Source: Anagrus nilaparvatae
Lineage: Eukaryota > Arthropoda > Insecta > Hymenoptera > Mymaridae
DNA length: 64,000 nucleotides
Reading direction: 5' to 3'
NCBI GenBank assembly: GCA_022575985.1
Contig: JAKSXM010000007.1
Span: 6,574,501-6,638,500, forward strand
How positions within the stretch are numbered: the first letter of the stretch is position 1; every line of letters starts with the position of its first letter. Under the pieces are notes generated by a model. That model made no database searches. It was not told where the DNA came from and was given only the letters and a program-made list of their open reading frames with translations. The position numbers were made by a program, and so were the translations under genes. This document shows positions 11,370-23,413 of this stretch, piece after piece.

Positions 11370-12210
11370 TTAACATGGAACATGTTTATAGGGAGGGGGT
11401 ACTTCAGAACTTGAAAATTAAGGGGGAGGGGGTCAAATCAGACTTAGAATAATTAGAAGACTTTGAAAAATCTGGGCTTTAGGACTTAGGATAATACAGG
11501 TTTATGGACTTAGAATAATATCGATTTAGGAACTTGGAATTATTCAGGTTTAGGGAATCAAAATAGTTTGGGTTTAGAATCTTAGCAGCTAGTAAGGTGA
11601 TAATTACAAATTATAAAAATAGAAAATTGTATTGTAATGTTGAGTAACATTTGTATTATACCTTGTCCTCAGCTGGAAGTAAACATGTTCCAAGCATTTA
11701 GGTTGTGTTTACACAAACCGCAGTTATAAGTTTTTTTTTCCCTTGTTGATATTTTTTAACTTTTCTTAAGGTTTTATGTCATTATCAACCATTAAAAAGA
11801 AAAAAAAAATTCTTGCAGCCACTACTAGAATTCCAATAGCGGCAACCGGATTTTTTATCAGTGTCTTTTCAATTTATAATTTAATTTTTAATTTTATAAT
11901 TTGTAATTATGACCTATTTACTAAATGTTAAGATTCTAAAACCAAAGTCCCTAAACCAGAATTATTCCAAGTCCCTAAATCAAAATTATTCCAAGCTGTA
12001 AACCTGAATTATTCTAAGTCCCAAAATCGATATTATTTTAAGTCCATAAACCTGTAATGTTCTAAGCCCAAATTTTTCAAAGTCCCTAAATTGAAATTAT
12101 TCTAAGTCTCATTTGACCCCCCCGCCCCTTAAAACCGGACAAATTTGACCTTCCCCCTTAATTTTCTAGTTCTGAAGTACCCCCCCTCCTATAAATATGA
12201 TTCATGTTAA
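11370..12210. mobile_element. Foldback element, 0.84 kb, made of repeated ACTTAGAATAAT units
   Basis: Ends TTAACATGGAACATGTTTAT and its complement at 12190-12210. Arms consist of about six diverged copies of a TTTAGGGACTTAGAATAATT-like unit, in opposite orientation on each side, flanked by G-rich and C-rich stretches. It ends about 100 bases past the OR stop codon. The short element at 41706-42027 belongs to the same family. Confidence 0.75.
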
Positions 12211-13024
12211 TTATTAACAACCAGTATAGTTAGGAATACTTAATTATAAGCAAAATTTTGATATCCTTAAAATTTCAAGCACAGTGGCCTATATAACTGT
12301 GTAAAACTTAAGATTATAAAATAGCTTGCGACATAAGAGTTAGAGTTCGTAAAACAGCAAAATAACTCAGTACATTTTTCATCACCTAAAAATAATTGTA
12401 TAAAAAGTTATCTTTTTAAGAATAAATGCAATAAAAGTAGAAGTTACTATATAAAACTAGCAGCTAATTTGAATGAACTTCATTTATTTTAACAGTAATC
12501 AGAAATTCTGTTTTTGCTACTAGTTTATAATAATGTCTATTTATCTTACTTGAAAGTAAACTTCCATATTTCCTTTCAAAAGGAAAAATTTAAATTCCAA
12601 CGGTTTCGAGCTTCTCATTATCATGAATAATATTAGCTTTTTGGTTTTTAAAGGGCATTCATACCATTTCGATGAAATTCTAAATAAAAAAAGCTTGATT
12701 AATATCTTGACTTAATATTTAATTTTTGGAAAGGTCTCAATCCATCCACAAAAAAAAAAAATAACCTTAAATCCACTCTCAAAAAAGTCTACAAATTTAA
12801 ATATTTTTGCAATATTATCCTCCAAAATTATTTAGAAACTCACTTTAGGTATTCCAGTATTCAGTGCAGTAAAAAAAAAAATAAAAAATTTAATTCAAAT
12901 ATAAAAATAAAATTTCTTTTGTGGATGAAAGCTAGGTTATAATTTTTTTTTTTTTATGGATGGATGAGATCTTTCGTTAATTTTTAAATCCGGGCAAAGT
13001 CTTTAAAAAAAACTGTGTAGTTAT

Positions 13025-14321
13025 TAGTCAAGGCAACAGAAATGTTATTTGCATCAACAAATTTTAAATGGAGTACAATGGATTCACCTAAGTGGATTAT
13101 ATGTATTTTTGGTTACTCAAAACAACTTCGATGGTTTCATTCAATTCGCGATAGTCCGTTTTGAGTAATTAACGATACATCGCCCCAAATAAGCAAAAAT
13201 TTTGCAAAATATATATTATACAAGTTTTTGAAAAATATTGCTTTTCAAAAAATGAACTTTTAACTTTACAATGGGGTTTTTTAGAGTAAAAAAATGAATT
13301 ATCGTTGGAAAATATTTAATTTTTCAACCCAAAATATTTTCTGAATTTTCCAAGGTGGTGGATCAACAAACTTAAAAAATAAACTTTTAACATTACCAGG
13401 GGGGTTCTTAGGGCAAGAAAAATGAATTTTCTGTGGAAAATATTAAATTTTTCAACCCAAAATATTTTCCGTTTTTCCAAGATATTGGACCGAATACTTG
13501 AAAAAATGAACTTTCAACAATACAAGGGTTTTTTGGGGCAAGAAAAATGAATTTTCGGTAGGATTGAGACCTTTTAAAATTTAATAAATAACTTATTAAT
13601 CTTTATAATTAATCATTATAAAACAAGTTTTATTTTAAATTTGAAGTTATAAAAATAATCTTGTGTCAAATTGAAAATGCATCAAAATTTTTTACTGCTT
13701 TCAACAAAGTAAGTTACTTTTTAAATAATCAGTTTTTTTTATAAATTTTGATTATTAAGCAGATTTTATTCTAATAACTTAATATGTAAGTTTTTAACCT
13801 TGGAATCGATTATTTAATCTATTTCAAGCATTTTAACGTAGATTTATAAGCTTTCTTTGATCGAATCAAAAATGTCATTCTATATCGTGATCAATGAACC
13901 CAAAAACTGTAAATTAATTTTAAAATTATAAATTAATCTACGAATTTCGAGATTAAGATCTTATGATTCCACCATTTTGAATCTGATAAATCGAATTTTA
14001 AAACCAGTTGGTTATTTTTGTTAGAGAAATTCTAATTTCAAAATAAGGATCAGTAATCTGGAAATCCATTATGTCATACCAAAGTTACCAAAGTTTCGCT
14101 AAATCAACAATATTTCCAAAAATTTGTATTTTGAGAATTTTTACATATTTTGGATGATACAGCGTTATTTACTTAAAACTGGGCATCGAAAAATCGGATG
14201 AAACCTTCAGAAATTTTTATTTTAGTAACCAAAAATATTACGCATGATCTACAGAGATCGATCAATTTTACTTCATTTAAAATTTTTGTATGCACTTAAT
14301 ATTGCTGGTGCATCGACTATA
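13025..14321. mobile_element. Old foldback copy (TAGTCAAGGC family) in OR intron 7
   Basis: The left end TAGTCAAGGCAACAGAAATG and right end ATTGCTGGTGCATCGACTAT correspond to the termini of the fresher copy at 15299-16310. Arms are diverged and the middle has AT-rich insertions. It lies wholly within the intron between OR exons 7 and 8. Confidence 0.7.
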
Positions 14322-15298
14322 TTTATATTTTAAAGTAAAATTTTATTTATTGAATTTTATCAAATATTAAAAATATATGATTACATAATTGAATAAAATT
14401 CTTCATTAGCATTGGTTATCCTTTGACTGTGGTAGAAAAAGAAGAATTCATGAACGGCCACACAAATAAAATAAATAGTAAACTTGAATACTTGAAGAAG
14501 GTCCCCACCTCTTCCGAACATCTATGGAATTGTAATTTTAAAAAAATCATTTTTTTAACTTTATCAATACATTTTTGAACTTACAGCTACGCCGCAAATA
14601 CTCATCATTACACAAGTTATAAAAAATAAAATTCCTATTAGTTTTCCCAAATACTTATTAAGTTTTTTTTCAATAAAGCTATAAAAATTAATAAATTTGT
14701 TTATCTTTAAAAATAATTAATAATTTATTCTTTATAAATTAAAAAAATACCATACTCTATAACTTTCTGATGTTCTATGATGCAGTCAATTAGTTTTTGG
14801 TTTCTTGCATCATCTGATGGTGATTTGAAAAAAGCTTCTTTACAACGATACCTGCATGAAAAATTAATTTCTAAAATTATTTATATAAAATAGCTTAACC
14901 CTTGATCATTCCACACATCCCTTGTAATTTGTTTTAATATATTTATTCATATTGTGTTTTTGATTTTTCTAGATATATGTTCATAAAATATTTAGAATAA
15001 TTTAATCAGTGAATTCGAAGCTGGAAAGGCACCAAATAATAAATTGAATAAAAAATCGTGTTATAATAAGGCTTTCTTTGAGAGAATTATCTGATATGCT
15101 CTGATATTTATTAATTCCTGCATTGTTGTGGAATGAGAGAGTTGTAGCTTCTAATTTATAATTATTGGCAAAAAAACTACCACCGTAAAATGAGAAAATT
15201 GGCGCTGATGTACAAAAATGGCGACGACAAGCGGTATAATGGCGCAATCAAGTGGTGTATTAGATATAGGAAAAAATTAGTTTTTTAATAAACCACCA

Positions 15299-16310
15299 TA
15301 GTCAAGGCGCCAGCAATGTTAAATGCATCCAAAAATTTTTTCAGCGTTAGAATGGATGCACCTCATTGAAACTTATGTATTTTTGGTTGCTGAAACCGAT
15401 TTTGAAGGTTTCATCCATTTTCGGATGGCCAGTTTTGAGTAATGGACGCTATATACTAAAAAATCGGCGAAAAATTAGCAAGATTGGTAATATCTTGAAA
15501 ACAATAGCTAATTGAGCCTATTTTCGGTACCCCAATAAGGTTTTCGGGGTCGCTGATCACGATTTTGAAGACAGATTTATAAAAAACAAAATGGCGGACT
15601 CAAAATGGCGTGTTTCTAACCTCAGAAACGGCGATTTCTGCTGTTTTAAGCATATTTACGTTGTCTAATAAGTTTTTCGGACCAGTTATAAAGATTCTGA
15701 GGTCATATTTTTAATTTTCAAAATAACGGGCTAAAAATGACGGATTCCTTACCTCAAAATCGACAATAATAGCTATTTTATCGTGATTATCGACCCCAAA
15801 ATCTTAAAATGTAACACGTTTTAATGCTTAAAATAGCATTTATGGTCGATTTTGAGGTTATGAATTTGCCATTTTTAGCCCGCTATTTTGAAAATTAAAA
15901 ATATGACCTCAGAATCTTTATAACTGGTCCGAAAAACTTATTAGACAACGTAAATATGCTTAAAACAGCATAAATCGCCCTTTTTGAGGTTAGAAATACG
16001 CCAATTTGAGTCCGCCATTTTGGTTTTTATAAATCTGCCTTCAAAATCGTGATCAGCGACCCCGAAAACCTTATTGGGGTACCCAAAATAGGCTCAATCA
16101 GCTATTGTTTTCAAGATATTACCAATCTTGCTAATTTTTCGCCGATTTTTTAGTATATAGCGTCCATTACTCAAAACTGGCCATCCGAAAATGGATGAAA
16201 CCTTCAAAATCGGTTTCAGCGACCAAAAATACATAAGTTTCAATGAGGTGCATCCATTCTAGTGCTGAAAAAATTTTTGGATACATTTAACATTGCTGGC
16301 GCCTTGACTA
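15299..16310. mobile_element. Foldback element, 1.01 kb (TAGTCAAGGC family), in OR intron 4
   Basis: A nearly perfect palindrome: starts TAGTCAAGGCGCCAGCAATG, ends CATTGCTGGCGCCTTGACTA, centre near 15805. High arm identity indicates a young copy or ongoing arm homogenisation. It encodes nothing and occupies about half of the 1.9-kb intron between OR exons 4 and 5. Confidence 0.9.
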
Positions 16311-16343
16311 CCAGCAGCGTTTGGATAATTTTTTTTGCCAATA

Positions 16344-16722
16344 ATTATAACAAGACCTTCTTTGTACCAACACATAATCATGTTTTATGATAATCATGTT
16401 TGTTAGATATTTTGTGGTGTAGCTGGGATATTCGAAATTAAAGATATTACAAAATGGCGCCACTAGTAGTATTAGTAAATATTTTAAATAAAAATTAAAC
16501 AATAAAATGTAATTAAATAGTATTTTAATTGTAGATTAAGTTATTTATTATAAAAATTATAAACAATTTATGTAAATAACAAGTTTTAAGTAGGTTATAA
16601 TCATTTAAATATATAATTTTGAGGTTATGTTTTTAGTGCAGTGTAGCTGAGAAAAAAATATCCAACAAACATATTCATCATAAAACATGATTATGTGCTG
16701 GTGTAGCGAGGGCCTAATTTTT
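16344..16722. repeat. Small inverted-repeat element in OR intron 4, overlapping no exon
   Basis: CACATAATCATGTTTTATGA at 16369 is mirrored by TCATAAAACATGATTATGTG at 16678, with weaker symmetry to both ends. It sits between the larger foldback and OR exon 4. Confidence 0.6.
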
Positions 16723-17756
16723 TTTTCATAATTAAAAATCGAATATTGATTGACAAAAAGAATTACATTACCCCAAAACTTTTAGTAACCCTTCACAGTG
16801 TTGAGATACATTTGCAAGAAGACAGTCAATACCACCAGCAATAAAAATTGTAAATATTGTAAATATAATTGAAACAATATATGTTTCATAAAAGTATTTA
16901 TCTTCGTCCACAAAATATTCGATTATATACAGTGGACTCTTTAGTCTGGGCTCACTCAAAGGATGAATAAAATCCAATATCGGCGGAATCATTGGGGTTG
17001 TTAAAAATATAGCCGTGCAACTCCAAATCATAACTGATATTTATTTCGTTATTTAACTATAAGTTTTTTTTAATTCTAATATAGATTTTAATGATTTCTA
17101 CTCACCTAAGTATCCAAACGTCATTAATTTTCCTAGTTCAGCGCTTTTTGAGAAGATAAATTTATGCCCGAAATCATCTTGAAAACTTAACCAATGCTCA
17201 TTCATTTCATCCAAGATTAATTTTAACTAATAAATACAATTAAATACAGTTAATTTTATTCTATCTCTAAGAAACTCATGTGACATAATTTTTCGTCTAA
17301 TTTATTCCTGTTCTGATTGGTCGTGCTGATTTTGTCATGCGCATGATTCAAATTTTTTATTGGTGCGGTTTAGCGGTGTAAGATACAAGAATTTTTTCGG
17401 ACACATACACTCGCGTGTTATTTAATTTGTATTATATTTTTAAATACTTAATTATATTAATAAAATTTTGTGTATTTTGAATAGATAATTAAATTAATTA
17501 TATTAAAAAGTAGGGAAATAAATAAGAAATACAATAAATTTTTTGTTATGAAATCTTCTAAAAATTTCGTCATCCATTTTATCTAATTGCTCGATTCATT
17601 GATGCTCTGGAGTACCGGCGGCGCTTTGCATACAAATTTCTAAGACAATTTTAATTGTTAATTTCTTAATTTATTATAATGTAAAAATAATTATAAATTT
17701 TAATAAAAATGTTTAAACTAATAGAACATCACATCTGTAGATGTGACACATAATAT

Positions 17757-18060
17757 TCGAGTATTTCGTCATCCTATTATAAAATTTCGCTCTTGATTTT
17801 GCCTATCAGGATGAAAGGAAAATTCATTTAATAAGGGACGAAATCCGAGGTACGTAGCACCGAGGGACAGTAATCAAGAAAACAAAAATAATGTTTTATT
17901 AAAATCATGGAAAAAGTTCATTATTTGCAATCTGCATCTTACTGTATAACTGTTTTTATTAACTAATTCGGCCAGTTTTACTTTGATTAAACATGAAATA
18001 CGATTTGAGGCGGTTGGAGCGCTTCAGCACGCAGGGAGCTTGCCCCCTAGTAGACTCAAA
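17757..18060 (-). repeat. Dispersed repeat with GC-rich core, copy 2, inside OR intron 2
   Basis: Inverted relative of 741-1180: TTTCGTCATCCTATTATAAA at the start and GCGCTTCAGCACGC followed by AGCTTGCCCCCTAG at the end. It enlarges the 2.2-kb second intron of the odorant receptor gene. Confidence 0.6.
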
Positions 18061-18408
18061 AAATTAATATGTTTTAGAAAAAAAAACATTAAAATAAAAT
18101 AATTGCGAGGGGGCTTGCCCCTTAGTAGAGGTATTAGAGTTGATCAAAAATATTTTTGTTTGGATGAATTCTGGAAAAAGCACGTAATAACAAAAATTTT
18201 GAAAAAAAAAATTTGGTTGAGGCTGTTCAGCAAACAAATAAAGAGGTTGCTAAAAAAGGGGTAGATTTTTGGTCAATCTTTGTCATCTAATTATTATTAA
18301 CATATATTTTTACGTCTTATTCACACATTAATATTGTACTCAATCCAATGAAAATGTTCAAAACCTCAAAATTAAAAAATTATTGACACTTTTTTCTAAC
18401 ATGAGCAG

Positions 18409-18494
18409 CTTAGTCACTAAGTTAGTAAATGAATATCATATACCCGTATACCTTAGTCACTAAGTTAGTAAATGAATATCATAAACCCGTACCC
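18409..18494. repeat. 43-bp tandem duplication in OR intron 2
   Basis: Two nearly identical 43-base units, each starting CTTAGTCACTAAGTTAGTAA. Confidence 0.9.
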
Positions 18495-19740
18495 AACATT
18501 ACTTTTTACAGTAATTGGGCTTTCTCTCGGTATTCAGGTTTTTGGATATTCTGAAAATATTCAAAAAAATATTCGATACGTATTTTTTTATTTTTAATAA
18601 ATATGATTTTTAACGAAGATATAGCGATTTTGAAACGTTAAAAAATGGTAGTGGGGGGTAGCGACGCCATATTGCTAAAAACGCTCCAAATAACTCTGTA
18701 TAAATTTCTGACATCACTTAGCTAATTCAAAAATTAAATCTGTTATTTCTCGGATTAAACTTTGTTTAAATTAAAAATAAAAAAATACGTATCAAATATT
18801 TTAAAGCCAGCTACAAAACCAACCAAATAGAATTTAAAAATTTTTTTCATGATAAAACCCAATTACGATTGATTATTGGTTGACAGAGTTCAATCCCGTA
18901 TAAGAGATACCCAGCTATAATTATACTAAGGATCCTGGGTAAGAGTTGGTGCTATACGTGGGTCATGGATGTAAATATACTATGGTCGTATTATGTGCCA
19001 TACGTGGCTGAGATTTGTACCAAGAGACGTATTCCACAAGTGCGCTATATGTAGGCGATGCGTTTTATCATACGTCTTACAATGTGGCAAAATGGACAAA
19101 AATCGATCTTATTGGACTGAGTTTTTGAGCTATCGACTTGAAAATTGTTTTGAATGACTTTAAAATAAGCCTGTTTTCGTGTCTCTTTGTAGATTTTTGG
19201 AATTTTTTATTTTTAATTAGCCTATTTACTAAAAATGCATTTTATTTGAGATTCTAAAATGAATAAAAATTATGATTTAATATTTTATCTAGATCAAAAA
19301 ATATTATATCTAGATCAAAAAAATTTCTGTACTCTAAACTATTATTATAGTGTATATTTTAGTAGTTTGGTATTAATCTAAAAACAAAATTTACGTACCT
19401 GATTTTTATTCAAGAAACTGTGCCAAAATATAGTTGTCGTACATAATGCAGCCAAGCATTATCGTTATTGATTCCATAACAAGATTTACTTGATCTCTTA
19501 TTTCAAAACATTTGATTACCTTGGAATATTTAATTGTTTTAGTATAAAAAGTTAGTTTTTATAAGAATAATAAAATTCAATACTTACGAGTAAAAGTAAG
19601 CTAATAAAATTTTGGATACCCCAAAGATATCTTAAGAATTTATTAAACTTGTTGGACTGATATGGCCATAATCCAATAGCAAGAAAATGAAGCTTTGTTA
19701 ATTTAAAGTAATTATCCAAATAAATATAATTATTGGCCAT

Positions 19741-20468
19741 TTTCTTGTTATTAGAATAACAATAACAATAACATTAACAATAACAACATATTCAAATTTT
19801 ATTTAACAATATTCAGAATTCACTTTATCGTTTTCTGATTTTCCAAATGTCATAGTTAGAAAAAGTCAAAATAACAGTTAAATATTCATGGCATGCTTTT
19901 AAGGACTGGTTAAGAACAAGTACTCGCTCAAAATTATTAAAAATATTTTATTGCGTACATGAATAAAAATATACGTAAAAGCATAATTTTTCTTATATCA
20001 TACCTGCAATTTTGCAAAAAGGGTGGCGTAAATTAAATAAATCGAAAATAATTTATACAAAAATAGAAAGCATTAATACTAAATCATAGTTTTACTTACA
20101 TTGAAAACGGAAAAACGTTTATTTTTTTCCGCCAGTATTTAATTAAATAAAAAAATTATACGCATTTACAATAAATATTATTTTTATAAAATGTTACTAA
20201 TTTTCCTTAATTATACTTAATTTTTTTTATTAAATAAAAATAAAAAAAAATTAAAACTAGAAAAATTTTATAAACATCAAATTTAAAATGACTGAAGTTC
20301 TAATAACGCTATGAGATTTAGTTATCAATTTGATCTTCAGTTGTTATTAATTTAGCTACTTGAATAAAAAGTGATCGGTAGCATAAATACAATTTTATTA
20401 CCATATTGTGCAAAATATCGTTGCTGCTATACTATTTGGTGCTACGCAAAAAATATTTATGACATTTT
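19741..20468. other. Upstream flank of the odorant receptor gene
   Basis: AT-rich sequence 5' of the OR ATG with an AATAAC repeat at 19752-19790. No promoter element could be assigned. Confidence 0.4.
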
Positions 20469-20610
20469 GGCCCAAAAGGACCAAATTGACCTAAAGGGTC
20501 CATTTTGGCCCAAAAGGACGACATTGACCCAAAAGGTCCATGTGGCCCAAAAGGTCCATTGTAGTCCAAAAGGTCCATGTGGCCCAAAAGGTCCATATGG
20601 CCCAAAGGTC
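20469..20610. repeat. 18-bp minisatellite, unit GGCCCAAAAGGTCCATGT
   Basis: About eight diverged 18-base units. Because 18 is a multiple of three, both strands show short Gly-Pro-rich open frames that mimic collagen; these lack any gene context. Confidence 0.9.
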
Positions 20611-20634
20611 TCAATAAGCGACAGCGGCGGCAGC

Positions 20635-20668
20635 TCTCTATATATTATAACTTTATAATATATAGAGA
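20635..20668. repeat. Perfect 14-bp-arm AT-rich hairpin
   Basis: TCTCTATATATTAT pairs with ATAATATATAGAGA around a six-base loop, just after the 18-bp minisatellite. Confidence 0.75.
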
Positions 20669-21717
20669 TAAATAAATAAATTGTATGTAAGCGGACTGCA
20701 TAATAAATAGAAGTTAATAAAAAGCTGGCTTTTAAGAAAAATTAATTGATTTGATTGAGATTAAGCACTGAATTTAATTTAGTGTGATTTTAACATACCA
20801 GGCGGCACATGTTTTGATTTACGAATTGATGAGTTACACGCCACGGCCGAGAATTCAGTTTTATAGAACCGAGAGAATTTTACATAAGAGATGGGATCTT
20901 TGACCAAAAGGGGTCCGATAAATAGAATAATTACCATATCAGAAGATAAATTTTAGGCCGCGAATATTTGAAGTATGAAAATATAAATTTAATAAGTTAC
21001 TGGCTGTAATAAAATTCAATATTTTTCAATATCTAGTATTTTTTCCGCCAAAAAATAAAAAAACTCTATTCCTTTTTTTTTTCGTTATTGACGTTACGCC
21101 TAATTTTTTCATGGGAGTTTTGGTTTTAAAACATTTGTTGTCACTTTATTTCTCAGAGAAAAACTTAAGAGAGAAACTTTATGGGAAATCAATCATATCT
21201 GATCATATTGATGTATTACAAAATTTAGGTAAATATAATTATACGAATGCACCTTTCAAAATAAAGTACAAAGTACCTCACCAAATATTAATATCCTAAA
21301 ATAACTGCGCAAGCAAAATTTCTTGTTGAAAGTTCTATCTACGCACAGAGCTGTCTCTGTGAATAGGATGAGCTTAACCCTTAATTATAATTATAATTTT
21401 TTGTCATTTTTAAAATATTATTTATTTCTCTTAATATTAATTCTTTTTTCTCATATAATTATAATTAATCAAAAATTAATTCAAATTTTTCCATAGTAGT
21501 AGTATTTTAACACAAAATGTATACACAAAATATGTAAAAACATTTATACCATAACATAAGCGGATATAAAACCTATAAAAAGGCTAGGTACCTATAATGC
21601 AATTAAATTAAATCATGTATATATTAGGGCATTTCTTATTTCCCAAACTGACTGTAGACAAAAATACCTGCCCAAATATGATACAGGTCATAAAACTAAT
21701 TTCAAAAAAAAAATTTT
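20669..21717. other. Non-coding interval with one unassigned 62-codon frame
   Basis: The frame at 21111-21299 has unbiased composition but no recognised similarity or splice context, so it is not called as a gene. Confidence 0.3.
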
Positions 21718-23413
21718 ACATACAGTTTAATGTAGTGTGCCGATTTGCAAATGAAAATCGGTAAAAATTAGGAAAAAGCTTTTAAAAATGTTTTAGAAAG
21801 CTTTTAAAAATCTTGCTAAAATCTTTTTACTGCTAAAATGTTCTAAAGGCTTGTTAATAACAAAATATCTAAAAGAAACTGTAAACTATAGAGTTTTAAA
21901 ATCCCTCACATACGCACATTTCTCTCGTTCATAAGATATATCATTGTTATCAAATTTATCATTTTTACTAAAAATATTAAATCTGACAACTTGCCGGCCA
22001 TGTTTCTAACGGCACGCCGACCATGTTGGCACACAGATGAGAAATAGTGCGCGTATGTAGTAGAATTTTCGAAGCCTATACGTGATATACTCCAGTCAAA
22101 ATACGGGTTTGGTTGTATTTATACTGGCGAACATGAGATTTGCTTAACTATATGTTTTTTGGGTCACTAAACACGAAAATCGGGGTCATTTCGTAAAGAA
22201 ATGGGGGCTTTACCCCTAAATTTGCAAATAACTACCCCAAAATGGGATGTTTTTTACATATTTGTAATTTGAGCGCTCAGATTGGCACCATACGGGTTTT
22301 TTGGGTCGCTGATCAAGAATTTCGACTTCTTTTTCATAAATAATCAATATTTCACCCTTTAAATAACTAAAACTACCCCTCAAAGGGGTGTTTTTGCTAT
22401 TTTCGCACTTTGAGCAACCAGGATATGTCCATATAGGTTTTTTGGGTCACTGATTAAGAATTTCGACTTATTTTTCATAAGTATTCAATATTTCTTGAGC
22501 ATGCATTATAAAAAAAAAAAAAATATTAAGTTTTATTTATTCATTTTTACCTTCACTATAATAATTTATTTTTCAGGTAAGTATTAATTTTTTATAAAAA
22601 AAAATAACAATTTTTTATTGATCAGCGGCCCAGGGACCTGAATGGACATAATCGGGATGCTTAAAGTGTGAAAATAGCAAAAACACACCTTTTAGGAGTA
22701 GTTTTATGTGTGAAATATTGAATATTTATGAAAAATAAGTTGAAATTCTTGATTAACAACCCAAAAAACCTATATGGACATATTCTGGTTGCTCAAAGTG
22801 CCCAAATAGCAAAAACAACCCCTTTTTGGGGGTAATTTTAGCCAATTTAGGGGTGAAATTTTAATTATTTATGAAAAAGAAGTCGAAATTCTTGATCAGC
22901 GACCCAAAAAACTCATGTGGTGCAAATCTGAGCGCTCAAAGTGCAACTATGTAAAAAACACCCCATTTCGGGGTTGTTTTTTGCAAATTTAGGGGTAAAG
23001 CCCCCATTTCTTTACGAAATGACCCTGATTTTCGTGTTCAGCGACCCAAAAAACATATAGTAAAGCAGTTTTTTTTTGACCAGTTATAAAAGCTGTTTTT
23101 TGATTAACTCTCATTAAAATAAGAAATATTCATTTTTTCAAGAAATCAATTAATAAAACAGTCAAATCGCAATTATCGTGGATATTTGCTTTGTAGACGA
23201 CTGTAAATTTTAAATTAAGATCAATTATCAGAAAATAAGTTATAATTTACAGTTTTTTTTTGATAATTTGTTACTAAGAAACTTTTAGAACATTTTAGTA
23301 GTCAAAAGTTTTTAGCAAGGTTTCTAAAAGCTTTCTCAAATGTTTTTAAAACCTTTTTTCTGATTTTTACCGATTTTCATTTGCAAATTGGCGCACTAAC
23401 TTCGCATGTATGA
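21718..23413. mobile_element. Outer inverted-repeat element interrupted by another foldback
   Basis: Arms 21725-21895 and 23240-23402 are diverged reverse complements (GCAAATGAAAATCGGTAAAA against TTTTACCGATTTTCATTTGC). The foldback at 22088-23085 sits between them, so it was inserted into the centre of this older element. Confidence 0.65.
22088..23085. mobile_element. Foldback element of the TACTCCAGTC family, nested copy
   Basis: Begins TACTCCAGTCAAAATACGGG; left and right halves mirror each other (GGGGTCATTTCGTAAAGAAA near 22172 against TTTCTTTACGAAATGACC near 23007). The right terminus is decayed after TAGTAAAGCAG. Same family as 44957-45999. Confidence 0.8.

Larger units (their letters stand above)
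12314..19740 (-). pseudogene. Seven-transmembrane odorant receptor gene, nine exons, one-base frameshift in exon 2
   Basis: Insect odorant receptor of the tuning class, which pairs with Orco to form an odour-gated cation channel in sensory neurons. Exons: 19740-19588, 19519-19399, 17226-17106, 17033-16772, 14851-14756, 14678-14585, 14521-14385, 12679-12550, 12385-12314. Every junction is GT/AG and phases agree except in exon 2. Family hallmarks: LTKLHFLAIGLWPYQ in exon 1, LILDEMNEHW in exon 3, LLANVSQHCEGLLKVLGYR across exons 4/5, SKWYECPLKTKKLILFIMMR in exon 8, and LSYFAVLRTLTLM in the last exon. Corrected length is about 394 aa, normal for an OR. Exon 2 reads well from its 5' end but meets TAA before its donor; the neighbouring frame (FLNKNQ) joins exon 3 correctly. 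So one base is extra, or two are missing. No alternative splice site I tried removes the stop. It is a recent pseudogene, a null allele or an assembly error. Introns 2, 4 and 7 are enlarged by repeats. Confidence 0.9.

Noticed and set aside
20371..20658. Collagen-like Gly-Pro frames on both strands
   Set aside because: Product of an 18-bp minisatellite; no splice or start context.
21111..21299. 62-codon frame with unbiased composition
   Set aside because: Looks slightly protein-like, but I recognise no family and see no splice sites or neighbours.
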